From a virus: a stretch of DNA of 38,604 nucleotides. The notes beneath the pieces are model-generated. The model did not search any database and had not been told where the DNA came from. It worked only from the letters and a program-made list of their open reading frames with translations. The stretch is from IMG/VR virus record IMGVR_UViG_3300025310_000014, positions 1 to 38,604 of that record; one strand, 5' to 3'. A program made the position numbers and the translations under genes. Position 1 is the stretch's first letter; each line of letters opens with the position of its first letter. This document shows, piece by piece, positions 7,536 through 15,662 of the stretch.

Positions 7536-8654
7536 TCACGCGCCGGGGACGAACGTCACCGTGCCGAGCGTCGCGATCCGGCCGGCCGGCACCACGACGT
7601 CGGCGGCGGGCGCTATGAGCGTGTGGCTGTCCTCGCCCGAGGCGGCGCTGATCGCCTCCCAGAGCTTCGAGACGCGCAGCGTGTAGGGGTTGGTGAGCGT
7701 CGAGACCGGCACGTCGTAGTGAAAGAGATCGTGCAGCTCCGCGCGGACCGCATCGCGCACCGCAACGGTGTCGGGGGTGAGACTTGCGATCGTGATGTCG
7801 ACGGCAAGCGCCACCGGCGCGCGGATATCGACGATGGCGCCGGCGGGACGCAAGGGCTCGATGTGGGCTTGCACGCGCGCGATGTCGGCGGGCTGCGGAA
7901 TGCCGTCCGGATAGGTCTCGTCCATCAGGACGTAGACGCCGACCGAGGAGCGCCCGTTCAAGGCCGTCACCGGATCGACGAAGACGCGCGTGACGCCCGC
8001 CACCTCGCGCGCCCAGATGACGTAGTCGTGCGCGGCCCCGCCGTGCGGCGGATTGCGCAGGCGGAAGAGAAGGCGCGCGCGCAGCGACTCGTCGCTCTCG
8101 GCGTCGGCGCCGCCGCCGATCCCGGTCTCGGCGACCTCGGCCTCGCTCGCGACGCGCGCGGGCGGATCGGCGAGGGTCAGCACGACGCCCGGAAAGGCGT
8201 TGCCGGCGCGTCCCGGCGCGCTGGCGCGCACGGCGATGCGCACCTCGCCCGCCGGCGCGCCCGGGGGCGGTGCGGCCGCCGCCGTCATGACGCCGCCCGT
8301 GAGGCTTTCGTAGGCGATGCCGTCGGCGCGCGCGAGCGTGAGGCCGGCGGGCAGGGCGACGCCGATGTCGCCGCGCACGATCGCCGTGCCCTCGGCCGGG
8401 GCCGGCGCGAGCCGGGAAAGGCCATAGTCGTAGGCGTGCCGCTCGAGCCAGACCCCCTCGGCGGTCGACTTGTTGATTTGCCGCGAGATGTACTCGAGGA
8501 ACGAGAATGACTCCCAGACGGCGCCGGCGATCACCTTGGCCGAGACCGCGACGTTGTTCGGCCAGAGCCTGGCGTCCGAGCCCTTGAGGTTCGTGCGGAA
8601 GGCGCCGGCCGTGCGCTCGGCGAGCGCTTTCAGCGTCGGAATCTCAAACGGCAT
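7536..8654 (-). CDS. Baseplate J-like protein (Mu gp47 / P2 gpJ)
   Basis: A 372-residue protein of the usual length for the family. Residues 44-73 (GAVWESFSFLEYISRQINKS) and 'GVWLERHAYDYGLSRLAPAP' are the conserved N-terminal phrases of Mu gp47. The centre holds 'ESDESLRARLLFRLRNPPHG' and 'DYVIWAREVAGVTRVFVDPV', the best conserved block of baseplate J proteins. It forms wedges around the tail spike and helps trigger sheath contraction. The leader before its ATG contains a palindromic element (8666-8705) and AAAGGA. It normally lies next to gp48 but is parted from it here by an inserted segment. Confidence 0.93.
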   Translation of the reverse strand: MPFEIPTLKALAERTAGAFRTNLKGSDARLWPNNVAVSAKVIAGAVWESFSFLEYISRQINKSTAEGVWLERHAYDYGLSRLAPAPAEGTAIVRGDIGVALPAGLTLARADGIAYESLTGGVMTAAAAPPPGAPAGEVRIAVRASAPGRAGNAFPGVVLTLADPPARVASEAEVAETGIGGGADAESDESLRARLLFRLRNPPHGGAAHDYVIWAREVAGVTRVFVDPVTALNGRSSVGVYVLMDETYPDGIPQPADIARVQAHIEPLRPAGAIVDIRAPVALAVDITIASLTPDTVAVRDAVRAELHDLFHYDVPVSTLTNPYTLRVSKLWEAISAASGEDSHTLIAPAADVVVPAGRIATLGTVTFVPGA

Positions 8655-8665
8655 GGTTTTCCTTT

Positions 8666-8705
8666 GCGCCGGCGACTGCCCTCACGGGCAGCCGGCCGCC
8701 GGCGC
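8666..8705. repeat. Palindromic (REP-like) hairpin element
   Basis: A 40-bp element: GCGCCGGCGACTGCCC, loop TCAC, GGGCAG, then CCGGCCGCCGGCGC. It lies in the gap between gp46 and gpJ, just before the AAAGGA of gpJ. Same family as the other listed palindromes. Confidence 0.75.
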
Positions 8706-8721
8706 TGTTTGGAGACTGGCG

Positions 8722-9354
8722 CTAGGCAACTAACAGGATGGAGCGGTCGCCGAAGTTCATCGGCGCGCGGCGGGCGGCCTGCGCCCAGAGCACGCCGAAG
8801 CGCTGCTCGTAGACGCGGGCGCCGTCATGGCTGAAGTGACGGATGACGATCAAGAGCGCCGACTGCGCCCGGTCGATCGACGTCTCGACGTCGGTCCTGG
8901 CCACCGCGCCCTGCGCCGCGAGCGGCGCCATCGCCTCCGCGACGATCGCGCGCGCGCGGCGCGCGAGCTCGGCCGTGAGCGGCGCGCGCTCGAGCGTCCA
9001 GAGGTGCGAGCCGAGCTCGGCGTCGGGCTCGTCGTCGAGCCGCAAGCGATCGCCCCACCAGCCGCGCGGGTCCGCATCGCCGAAGGGGTTGGGCGCATCG
9101 GCCGGCAGCCGCCGGTCGGTGAAGAGCTGGATGAGCGTCGCGGTGTGCAGCGCCGCCTCGGCCCTGAGCCCGCCGAGCGACTCGGCCTGCGTGCCCGGCG
9201 GCCGGCTCCCCGCAGGGAAGTCGCCGGGCACGGCAAGAAGCCAGTCGCCATAGCCGCCGGAGGCGTCGAGCCGCTGCACCCAGACGGTGTCCCAGAGGAG
9301 ATGCGGCGCAGGCTCGCAGGCCTCGGCCTCGGGATCGCGCGTGAGGGTCGTCAC
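8722..9354 (-). CDS. Mu gp46-like baseplate protein
   Basis: A 210-residue protein; Mu gp46-type proteins are shorter (roughly 140-150 residues as I recall). The conserved pieces are SGGYGDWLLA (residues 33-42), LHTATLIQLFTDRRLPADAP (70-89) and RGWWGDRLRLDD (97-108), the last two being the family signature. Between the first two lies VPGDFPAGSRPPGTQAESLG, which is encoded by a REP-like palindrome (9191-9231) and seems to be an insertion. The protein contributes to the baseplate near gp45 and gp47. It overlaps gp45 by 4 bases (ATGA). The assignment is firm; whether the insertion affects function is unknown. Confidence 0.88.
   Translation of the reverse strand: MTTLTRDPEAEACEPAPHLLWDTVWVQRLDASGGYGDWLLAVPGDFPAGSRPPGTQAESLGGLRAEAALHTATLIQLFTDRRLPADAPNPFGDADPRGWWGDRLRLDDEPDAELGSHLWTLERAPLTAELARRARAIVAEAMAPLAAQGAVARTDVETSIDRAQSALLIVIRHFSHDGARVYEQRFGVLWAQAARRAPMNFGDRSILLVA
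9191..9231. repeat. Palindromic element inside the gp46 coding region
   Basis: Outer stem GTGCCCGGCG/CGCCGGGCAC, identical to the element at 5135-5175 except in the loop region. Translated on the minus strand it gives VPGDFPAGSRPPGT, so it keeps the gp46 frame open. Confidence 0.75.
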
Positions 9355-9860
9355 TTGTGCGTGCCGTTGAGATCGACGTGGATGCCGGTCTGCGTGTAGT
9401 TGCCGACGTGCGCGATGTTGCCCTCGATGACCAGGTTGCCCTTGAGCCGGATGGTCGGGGCCTCGATCACCGCCTCCTCGCCGGCCTTGATCGCGGCCTT
9501 CTTGCGCGTCTCGGCGAAGAGGTTGCCGTCAGCATCGAGGAAGACGAACGTGCCGTCCTTGTCGTAGAGCCTGGTTGCGCCCTCCGGCAGGTTGCGCGGC
9601 CTGAAGTCGACGTGCTCTGTGCCGATGAGCACGGTCTGGTCGGGCCTCCCGTTGGCGGCGAGCGCGATGCCGTGCGAGCCCTTCGGCGGATGCGAGGAGA
9701 GCCCGAAGGCCTGCACCCGGTGCACGCGCTTGAAGCGCTCGGAGTCGTAGCCGAGCGCGGTCGCCTCCTGGAACTCGCCGTCGTCGAAGACCGCCTCGAG
9801 CTCGATCCGGCGCGTGGCGAGCCGCGCCGAGTTCTGATCGGCCTGCCAGTAGCCGCGCAT
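9351..9860 (-). CDS. Tail spike / baseplate protein (Mu gp45, gpV type)
   Basis: A 169-residue protein. The N-terminal half has ALGYDSERFKRVHRVQAFGL (residues 35-54), leading to SHPPKGSHGIALAANGRPDQ, the OB-fold entry of gp45. The C-terminal half has short repeating beta strands (EEAVIEAPTIRLKGNLVIEG) that form the triple-stranded needle. It ends DLNGTHK, whose basic and His residues suit the iron-binding tip seen in P2/Mu spikes, though the exact HxH pattern is not evident. It punctures the outer membrane. It is coupled to gp44 by TGATG and to gp46 by ATGA. Confidence 0.88.
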   Translation of the reverse strand: MRGYWQADQNSARLATRRIELEAVFDDGEFQEATALGYDSERFKRVHRVQAFGLSSHPPKGSHGIALAANGRPDQTVLIGTEHVDFRPRNLPEGATRLYDKDGTFVFLDADGNLFAETRKKAAIKAGEEAVIEAPTIRLKGNLVIEGNIAHVGNYTQTGIHVDLNGTHK

Positions 9861-10930
9861 CAGTAGCCCTCCGTCCAGGCCGGGTCCGAGACCTCGTCGC
9901 TCTCAGGCGCCCCCGGCGCGTCGCCCTTGCCGCCGCGCCCCTTGAAGGCGCGCGGGTCGACGAGCTGGAGCCGGGCTTCGGAGCCCGCCTTGCTGTCCTG
10001 CGTCCACTCGACGCGCTGAATGAGCATGGTCTGCACGAGGTGCATGAGCACCGGCGCGTGTACATAGATGAGCCGGTTGGGCTCGAAGAGCGCGCCGGCG
10101 AAGTCGCGGAAGCCCTGCGTCGTCACGTTGGCCATGACCGAGCGGCCGGCGGCGCGCTCCTTCTCGTGCTGGGCGCGCTTTCTCGCGCGGCGGTCGTCGG
10201 TGTCGGTCTCATTGGCGAGGATGCGCGTCCTGCGCCGCTTGACGCCGCGGTCGGCAGCCTCCGCCCGGATGCGGAAGCGCGCGCCGCGCCCGCCCTTGCG
10301 GCTCTGGCCCTTGACGATGTAGCGCGAATGCCTTGAGCCGTCGGTGAGCGAGACGTCGAAGCTCTTGATGGTGTGGCCCTCCATCAGGATGCCGTAGTGC
10401 GCGCGCGCGACCTCGGCGTTGGTCAAGAGGATGTCGCCGGCGGCGGTCCCCATCATGGAGACGCCCTCGGGGCGCAGATAGCGCTCGAGCATCTGGAACG
10501 CGGTCTCGCCGGGTTTGAGCTGCGCATAAGGAATGGGATCGAGCGGCACCTCGGCGCGGATGCCGATGTCCCACTTGTTGAGCGCCTGCCCGATTTCTTC
10601 CGCCGTCTTGTCCTCGAAGAAGCCCTCCTCGTGCTCGGCGGAGGAGTCGACGAAGTCCTGCCCCTTGGAGCGGCCGCGGATCAGGATGCGGTGGCTCTTG
10701 GCCTCGGCCGAGGCCTCGTAGGCGTTGACGTAGCCGGCAACGAGCAGGTCGCCGTTGGCGAAGATCTCGACCGGCGTGCCGGGCGGGGCGAAGAACTCGC
10801 CGGGCCGCTCGGTCGTCTCGATCTGGAAGGAGCGCACCGCCTCGTCGATCGCCGCCGCGACGGTCATGCGCTCCCAGCGCTCGTAGCGCCGTCCGGCGAT
10901 GACGACGGTGACAACCTCGACGTTGCGCAT
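9860..10930 (-). CDS. Baseplate hub protein (Mu gp44/gpP type)
   Basis: A 356-residue protein. The start has VTVVIAGRRYERWERMTVAA (residues 7-26), then PGTPVEIFANGDLLVAGYVN (50-69), EASAEAKSHRILIRGRSKGQ and the hub phrase DFVDSSAEHE, all typical of Mu gp44. The C-terminal third is rich in Arg and Lys (EAADRGVKRRRTRILANETD, DDRRARKRAQHEKERAAGR), then GFRDFAGALFEPNRLIYVHA. It forms the central hub to which the spike attaches and onto which the tube is built. It is followed with one-base overlap by the spike gene. Order N-P-gp45-gp46-gp47 is exactly that of Mu. Confidence 0.9.
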   Translation of the reverse strand: MRNVEVVTVVIAGRRYERWERMTVAAAIDEAVRSFQIETTERPGEFFAPPGTPVEIFANGDLLVAGYVNAYEASAEAKSHRILIRGRSKGQDFVDSSAEHEEGFFEDKTAEEIGQALNKWDIGIRAEVPLDPIPYAQLKPGETAFQMLERYLRPEGVSMMGTAAGDILLTNAEVARAHYGILMEGHTIKSFDVSLTDGSRHSRYIVKGQSRKGGRGARFRIRAEAADRGVKRRRTRILANETDTDDRRARKRAQHEKERAAGRSVMANVTTQGFRDFAGALFEPNRLIYVHAPVLMHLVQTMLIQRVEWTQDSKAGSEARLQLVDPRAFKGRGGKGDAPGAPESDEVSDPAWTEGY

Positions 10931-10936
10931 GGTTCC

Positions 10937-12217
10937 TCAGCGCGCCAGCGCCTCGAGGCGGGAGGGCAGGAACGCGGCGTGAAAGGCGCGGTTTCGGCGG
11001 CAGAGCTCGCCGGCGCGCGCCGCGATGTCGATGTCCGCGCCGCCGTAGAGCCGGTTGGCCCACCAGAGCGCCGGCATCGGCGCCGGGTTTTCGGCGACGA
11101 TCACCGGCGCGAGGTCGGCGATCTTCGCCGAGATGAGGCCCGCGAGCCGGCCGCCGAGATCGAGGAGCGCGCGGTGGAGCTCGGCGGCCCCCGGCCCCGG
11201 CGCAAGCCGCTCGAGCGCCTCCGAGACGAGCGCGCCCGCCTCGGCGCGCGCGGCGATCGCGGCCGGGCGGTCGGGAAAGGCCCGCGCGGCGACCGCCTCG
11301 GCCCATGCGGCGAGCGCAATGAGGCGCAGCGCCCGGGCGATCACCTCGCCGTTCCGCGCGATCTGCCGCCGGCGCGCCGAGCGCGGTGGCACGGCCGGCG
11401 CCGGCGCCTCGTAGCGGACGAGCTCGGCAAGCGCCGCAGCCCCCGCGGCGGGGCTGAGCCCGAGCCGGAGGTCGTCGAGCACGCCCCGGAGCGCGTCACA
11501 GAGGCAGGGGGCGCCTGGCCCGGCACGGGCGGCGCGAAAGCTCGTCGGCGTGAGCGCCGGCGCCGGCGCGCCGCGCTTCGCGAACGCCGCGGCCTGGCGG
11601 CGGATGTCGGCAAGCCCGCGCGCAAGGCGCGCACCGTAGTCGCCCGCTATTCCCGCACGGCCCGCCACCTCGGCGATCGCCGCCGCAGCGTCGCGCACCG
11701 AGCGGGCCGCCGCTTCGGCGACGTCGGATGAGAACCCGACGGTCTTGAGGCCGAGCCCCAGCGCCTGCCGGTTGGCCGCGACCAGCGCCAGCGCGCGCGC
11801 GCCGATCTCGGCGACGTGAAAGCCGACCGGCAGCGCGAAGCCGGCGTCCGCGCCGTCGCGCACGAACTTGAGCGTGAAAGCGACGAGCCCGAGCTTGTCC
11901 TTGGCGAAGGCACGCTGCGCGCTCTCGCAGTGCGCGAGGAAGGTCTCCATGGGCAGCGCCAGCCGCCCCGGCCCGCGCGTCTCGCAGGCGGCGCGGAGGA
12001 GGGCCGCCTCGGCGTCGGCCGCGTCCGAGACGACGTAGGCCGTCACCGTGATCTTGTTCGCCTCGCGGCCGAGGTCCTCGACGTAGGGCGCCTCGGCGAG
12101 CGGGAACTGGTGCACGACGAGCCGCCGTCCGGTCTCGACCTCGTCGCGCTCGACGTAGAAGTGCGCGCCGCGGAAGCTCGCCGGCTGCAGCGTCCTCGGC
12201 CAGTCGCGGAAGGTCAT
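10937..12217 (-). CDS. DNA circularisation / tail protein (Mu gpN family)
   Basis: A 426-residue protein with the N-terminal domain of the DNA_circ_N family: TFRDWPRTLQPASFRGAHFY (residues 2-21), then VETGRRLVVHQFPLAEAPYV, EDLGREANKITVTAYVVSDA, and RGPGRLALPMETFLAHC. The C-terminal part is Ala-rich and helical. In Mu, gpN is needed for tail assembly and has been linked to circularisation of injected DNA. The gene is the first of the baseplate run after the accessory block at 12218-13490. Length is somewhat below the roughly 490 residues I recall for Mu gpN. Confidence 0.88.
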   Translation of the reverse strand: MTFRDWPRTLQPASFRGAHFYVERDEVETGRRLVVHQFPLAEAPYVEDLGREANKITVTAYVVSDAADAEAALLRAACETRGPGRLALPMETFLAHCESAQRAFAKDKLGLVAFTLKFVRDGADAGFALPVGFHVAEIGARALALVAANRQALGLGLKTVGFSSDVAEAAARSVRDAAAAIAEVAGRAGIAGDYGARLARGLADIRRQAAAFAKRGAPAPALTPTSFRAARAGPGAPCLCDALRGVLDDLRLGLSPAAGAAALAELVRYEAPAPAVPPRSARRRQIARNGEVIARALRLIALAAWAEAVAARAFPDRPAAIAARAEAGALVSEALERLAPGPGAAELHRALLDLGGRLAGLISAKIADLAPVIVAENPAPMPALWWANRLYGGADIDIAARAGELCRRNRAFHAAFLPSRLEALAR

Positions 12218-12314
12218 GGGATCTCGGGGCAGGCAGCGGCGGCTGCGCTATGGGCCGCCTCGTGAAAGATCGGACTACGCAGCTGACTGAGCGCTACCTG
12301 CGGTGGAGACAGAC

Positions 12315-12548
12315 TCAATGTTCGCGCCGAGCGAATCGTGGCAATAGTGCGACCGCAGCGTTTCTGAGCCATGTCGCCAAGAGTGCGACGGGACCGAGAG
12401 CGACAGGCATTTTGGCAACAAGGACACCGTCATAGGACGCGAACGCGAGCCTCGATAGGCGCGCCCTCGCGTCCTGCTCGTCGTATGCCTTGATCTCCAA
12501 AACCCATTCGGCGCCGTCGTGGCGATAACTGAACAGATGCGTCTGCAT
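12315..12548 (-). CDS. Small conserved hypothetical protein (77 aa), accessory
   Basis: From ATG 12548 the protein reads MQTHLFSYRHDGAEWVLEIK and continues AYDEQDARARLSRLAFASYD, then a hydrophobic segment ALGPVALLATWLRNAAVALL (residues 53-72). Small proteins with 'sYrhdGa.W.leikA....dA.aRl..l..a.YdG' are common in Rhizobiales chromosomes and prophages; the function is unknown. Earlier in-frame starts at 12563 and 12587 exist, and none has a clear ribosome site. It diverges from the DUF1508 gene 37 bp away. It belongs to the accessory block between gpN and the tape measure and is probably not a virion gene. Confidence 0.6.
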   Translation of the reverse strand: MQTHLFSYRHDGAEWVLEIKAYDEQDARARLSRLAFASYDGVLVAKMPVALGPVALLATWLRNAAVALLPRFARREH

Positions 12549-12585
12549 CGATGATGTTGCCATGTGTGAAGAAGGAGAATCCTGC

Positions 12586-12756
12586 ATGGCCTACTACGTG
12601 TATCAGGATGTCAATCGCCAATGGCGTTGGTTCCTGCTGGCGGGGAACAACCGCAAGCTCGCCAATTCAGGTGAAGGCTACTGGAACAAGAGCGATTGCC
12701 TCGCCGCCATCGCGCTTGTGAAGGGATCATCCAGCGCGCCGGTTTACGACTCGTGA
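12586..12756 (+). CDS. DUF1508 (YegP-like) small protein, plus-strand accessory gene
   Basis: A 56-residue protein from ATG 12586, chosen for the AAGGAGA 8 bases upstream over an in-frame start at 12562. The sequence MAYYVYQDVNRQWRWFLLAG with NNRKLANSGEGYWNKSDCLA then AIALVKGSSSAPVY is one complete DUF1508 domain ('yY.Y.D..g.WRW.l...Ng..iA.S.EgY..k..c..aI..vk'). The family is of unknown biochemical role, often stress-linked in bacteria. Its orientation against the late operon and its own strong ribosome site mark it as a moron that can be expressed in the lysogen. Confidence 0.85.
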   Translation: MAYYVYQDVNRQWRWFLLAGNNRKLANSGEGYWNKSDCLAAIALVKGSSSAPVYDS

Positions 12757-12771
12757 ACGAGACCAAAGGAC

Positions 12772-12806
12772 GGGAAGCCGCCAGGGTCGCAGACCTGACG
12801 GCTTCA
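12772..12806 (+). terminator. Possible hairpin after the DUF1508 gene
   Basis: GAAGCCGCCAGG and CCTGACGGCTTC pair with a single mismatch around an 8-base loop, 17-50 bases after the DUF1508 stop codon. No T-run follows, so it may be only a weak or Rho-assisted terminator. Confidence 0.35.
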
Positions 12807-12858
12807 GGGGTCGCGTCCCAGCACTCGTCTGGAGCCGAGCGCGGGAACGCGATGCCGC

Positions 12859-13326
12859 TCACGCCTCCGCCGGCTTTTGCACCGCCACGAGGCGGGGCGG
12901 CCTCGGGGTGTGGCGCACGTCGTTACCGGTCTCCGGCAGGCACTCGGCGGCGTGCTCGCAGAGGACGTCGAGCCATGCCGCGGCGATGCGCGCGAAGGCC
13001 TCGAAGGCGACGGCCTCCCGGAGCGAGCGCGCGCAGTAGGTCGTGCCGAGCACGAGGCATGAAACCGTCAGCTTTACCGGCTCGCCGTTCGCAAGGAAGC
13101 GTTGCAGGTGAGGCCTGACCGGAGGTTGACACTGGGCGAGTGCATGCTCGCTCATGTCCGCTTGCGCATCGGGTTTTTGCGCGAGCACCTCTTCGGCGAA
13201 GTTGCCAAGCAGGAAGTTTTCAAGCGGCTTCGGGACGACCGCCTTGACGCGCACACAGATGCGCGGCGTCTGATCGGCATTGGCGACAAGCCGCTTCTGC
13301 ACGATCAGCTTCAGGATTTTGCTCAT
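12859..13326 (-). CDS. Hypothetical protein (155 aa), accessory
   Basis: The start ATG at 13326 has GAGAGG 3 bases upstream. The protein begins MSKILKLIVQKRLVANADQT and continues PRICVRVKAVVPKPLENFLL; the middle has VKLTVSCLVLGTTYCARSLR, then EAVAFEAFARIAAAWLDVLC, with several Cys. No family is recognised. It is bounded by a 164-bp AT-richer gap upstream (13327-13490) that contains a hairpin and may hold its promoter, so it may be expressed apart from the late operon. Lying in the accessory block between gpN and the tape measure, it is likely a moron. Confidence 0.55.
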   Translation of the reverse strand: MSKILKLIVQKRLVANADQTPRICVRVKAVVPKPLENFLLGNFAEEVLAQKPDAQADMSEHALAQCQPPVRPHLQRFLANGEPVKLTVSCLVLGTTYCARSLREAVAFEAFARIAAAWLDVLCEHAAECLPETGNDVRHTPRPPRLVAVQKPAEA

Positions 13327-13490
13327 GAGCCTCTCTCGCCCGGCACGGGTTGGGGGTTGGGGGGAGCGTGCCGGTTGCGAGCGCGCCTTATACGTTAAGA
13401 CCCCCTGACGGGCGGTTACAACTTGCGCGACAATTGTATCGAATTTTCGCCGTGGTCGATCGGTCGCACCGGCGGCCCGTGCCGCCCACC
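13327..13490 (-). promoter_or_regulatory. Leader/promoter region of the 155-aa accessory gene
   Basis: An AT-richer gap compared with its surroundings. It holds a hairpin with arms CCCGGCACG and CGTGCCGG at 13339-13373, a TATAAG (minus strand, near 13390) that could be a -10 box, and a short palindrome ACAATTGT near 13432. No convincing -35 at normal spacing from TATAAG was found, so the promoter is tentative. Confidence 0.3.
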
Positions 13491-15662
13491 TCAGAACGGC
13501 CCGGTGTCGGGCATGGTCTTGCCCGTGTTGAGCGGCACGGTTGCGGTGCCAACCCCCGGCCGGCTGTCGACGACGGTGCCGGGGCCGTCGATGCGGATTC
13601 GGACTTCGTTCTCGACCTTGACCTTGGCCTCGCCCTGCACGTCGAGCCGCGGGACGAGATCGCGCAAGGCGGGCGCCGCGAAGCGGCCGGCGTTGGTCTC
13701 AGGCCCGGCGCTCAGGCGCTTGAGGCCCTCCCAGGCCGCAGCGCCTTGGTTGAAGAGCCAGGAGCCCGACTCGCGCAGCTGCCGGATGCCGGCGGCGATC
13801 CCGACGATGGTGGCGTTGAGCGTCGTGAGGCCGATGACGAGCGGCGAGCCGGCGGGATCGGCGCCGAAGAGCCGGGCGATCTCGCTCACCACGCGGCCAA
13901 CCCCGTGCCCCATGTCCGAGAAGAGGGCTGCGAGCTCACTGCCCACGCCCCGCAGCTGGTCGATCGTCGTCCAGATCGGTGCCCCCGAGCCGAAGAGCTG
14001 ATTGATCGGCAGATCGCGCGGATCGAGCCGATCGACACCCATGAAGAGCGGGCTGCCAACGGTTGCCAGCGCGCCGCCGCCGATCAGCAGCGCCTTGAGG
14101 ATCGGGCTTGCGGCAATGAGTGCCGCGAACCTGGCGACGCCCCCGAGCGCGAGACCGAGCGCGCCGATGCCGACGCTCGCCGCCAGCGCCTTGCCGCCGA
14201 GCTCGACGAGCCCCTGCGGCGCCTCCGCGATCGCCGAGGCGATCTTTTCGAAGGCTCGGATCGTTGCCCTGACGCCTTCCGAGGAGCGGAGCCGCATCAG
14301 GGCGCGATCGACCGAGGCGACGGTCGCCGCCCACTGCCCGGCATCCGAGAGCGTCCAGAGCCGCCGGCCGGCGTCGGTGAACTCGCGGTTGATGTCCTTC
14401 AGTACTGCCCGGAATTTGTTGAAATCCGGGATCATTTTGAACAGCGCCTTGTAGCGGGAGATGTGGCGTCCCTCGCCGATCAGGCCGAGCTGGGCGTCGG
14501 TGAGCCGGCCCTCGGCCTGCATCTTGGCCATGAGCTCGATGATCTTCGACATCTGCACGCGGCCGCCGCCCGTCAGGATGGCGGTCATCACCTTCTCCTG
14601 ATTCGCCTCGATCGTCGGGGCATCCTTGGCGCCGGTGATCCGGTTGACGAGCGCGAAAAGCCGCTGCTGATAGCCGGCGTCCATGAACAGCTTGTTGCGC
14701 TCGCCGTGCTCGAGCATTCCGCGCAGCTGGCCCTCGGCCTTCTTGCTGATCCGCCCGGCGAACAGCTGCTTCAAATTGAGCATCGCCTGTCGCGCCGTCG
14801 CCGCGGAGAGATCGATGAGACCCGCTTTCTGGATTTCGTCCCAGAGGCCGGAGACGATCATCGCGTCGCGGCCCTTGTGCGTCATGTTGAGCATTCGGTT
14901 GCCGAGCGACTTGAGCGCCGTGCCGGTCTCCGTGTCGACGAGACCGGCATTGGTGCCGGCGCCGACCAGCGCCGCGGTATCAAGGAACGACTCCCCGAAG
15001 CTCGCATAGAGCGGCGCGAACTGACGCAGGCCCTCTTCCATGCGTGAAGCACTGGTGCGCGCCATGTTGGCGACGCCGAGCCACTGGTTCGTGATCTTGA
15101 TGATCTCGGCGTTGTAATCGGCGCCTGCTTTCTCCGCCCCGAAGAGCTTGCCCATGGTGCCGAGAAACTCGGTGGCCCGCTCCTGGCTGATGGCCCGGTC
15201 CTGGATGTGGACGTCGCCGGACATCTCCATCAGGGTTCTCGCCTGCTCGGCCGAGGCGCCCATTTTCTGCGCCGCTTCGGCGGCCTTGACGAAGCCGGTG
15301 GGCGAGAGCGCCATCGCCTTCGATAGCTTGAACGCCTCCTCCTTTGTCTCCTGCGTGATGCGATGAATCGCCTCGTAATTGACGATGCCGTCCTTCAGGT
15401 TGTCGGCGATGTTGGCAACGCTGACCCCGACCAGTGCCTGCTCGAACTCCTGCGTGCGGGCGATGAGCGCCCCCATGGCGGCAGCCGCAGGCAGCGCGAA
15501 GCTTTGCGCCGCAGTTCTGACCGCGCCGGCGGCGACGTCCATGCGCGAAGCAAGCGCCGTGTACTTGTGCGCGACGGCCTGCGCCGCCAGCGCGACGCGC
15601 TGAAACACGGGGCTCGCCCGGTCGATGGCCGTGATGACGGCCGTCGCCTGCATGGTAGCCAT
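13491..15662 (-). CDS. Tail tape measure protein
   Basis: A 723-residue protein with the alternating helical and hydrophobic make-up of a tape measure. The N-terminal 200 residues contain AAMGALIARTQEFEQALVGV (residues 61-80) and EAFKLSKAMALSPTGFVKAA, typical of TP901-type tape measures. Hydrophobic segments (LAASVGIGALGLALGGVARF and FAALIAASPILKALLIGGGA) lie near residues 500-540. The protein sets tail length, which by the usual 1.5 angstrom per residue would be around 100 nm. It starts one base after the frameshifted chaperone gene ends, exactly as in lambda, P2 and Mu. Confidence 0.9.
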   Translation of the reverse strand: MATMQATAVITAIDRASPVFQRVALAAQAVAHKYTALASRMDVAAGAVRTAAQSFALPAAAAMGALIARTQEFEQALVGVSVANIADNLKDGIVNYEAIHRITQETKEEAFKLSKAMALSPTGFVKAAEAAQKMGASAEQARTLMEMSGDVHIQDRAISQERATEFLGTMGKLFGAEKAGADYNAEIIKITNQWLGVANMARTSASRMEEGLRQFAPLYASFGESFLDTAALVGAGTNAGLVDTETGTALKSLGNRMLNMTHKGRDAMIVSGLWDEIQKAGLIDLSAATARQAMLNLKQLFAGRISKKAEGQLRGMLEHGERNKLFMDAGYQQRLFALVNRITGAKDAPTIEANQEKVMTAILTGGGRVQMSKIIELMAKMQAEGRLTDAQLGLIGEGRHISRYKALFKMIPDFNKFRAVLKDINREFTDAGRRLWTLSDAGQWAATVASVDRALMRLRSSEGVRATIRAFEKIASAIAEAPQGLVELGGKALAASVGIGALGLALGGVARFAALIAASPILKALLIGGGALATVGSPLFMGVDRLDPRDLPINQLFGSGAPIWTTIDQLRGVGSELAALFSDMGHGVGRVVSEIARLFGADPAGSPLVIGLTTLNATIVGIAAGIRQLRESGSWLFNQGAAAWEGLKRLSAGPETNAGRFAAPALRDLVPRLDVQGEAKVKVENEVRIRIDGPGTVVDSRPGVGTATVPLNTGKTMPDTGPF

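Noticed and set aside
13350-15047. 565-codon plus-strand frame antisense to the tape measure
   Set aside because: Shadow frame of a high-GC gene; composition is unlike a protein and there is no ribosome site.
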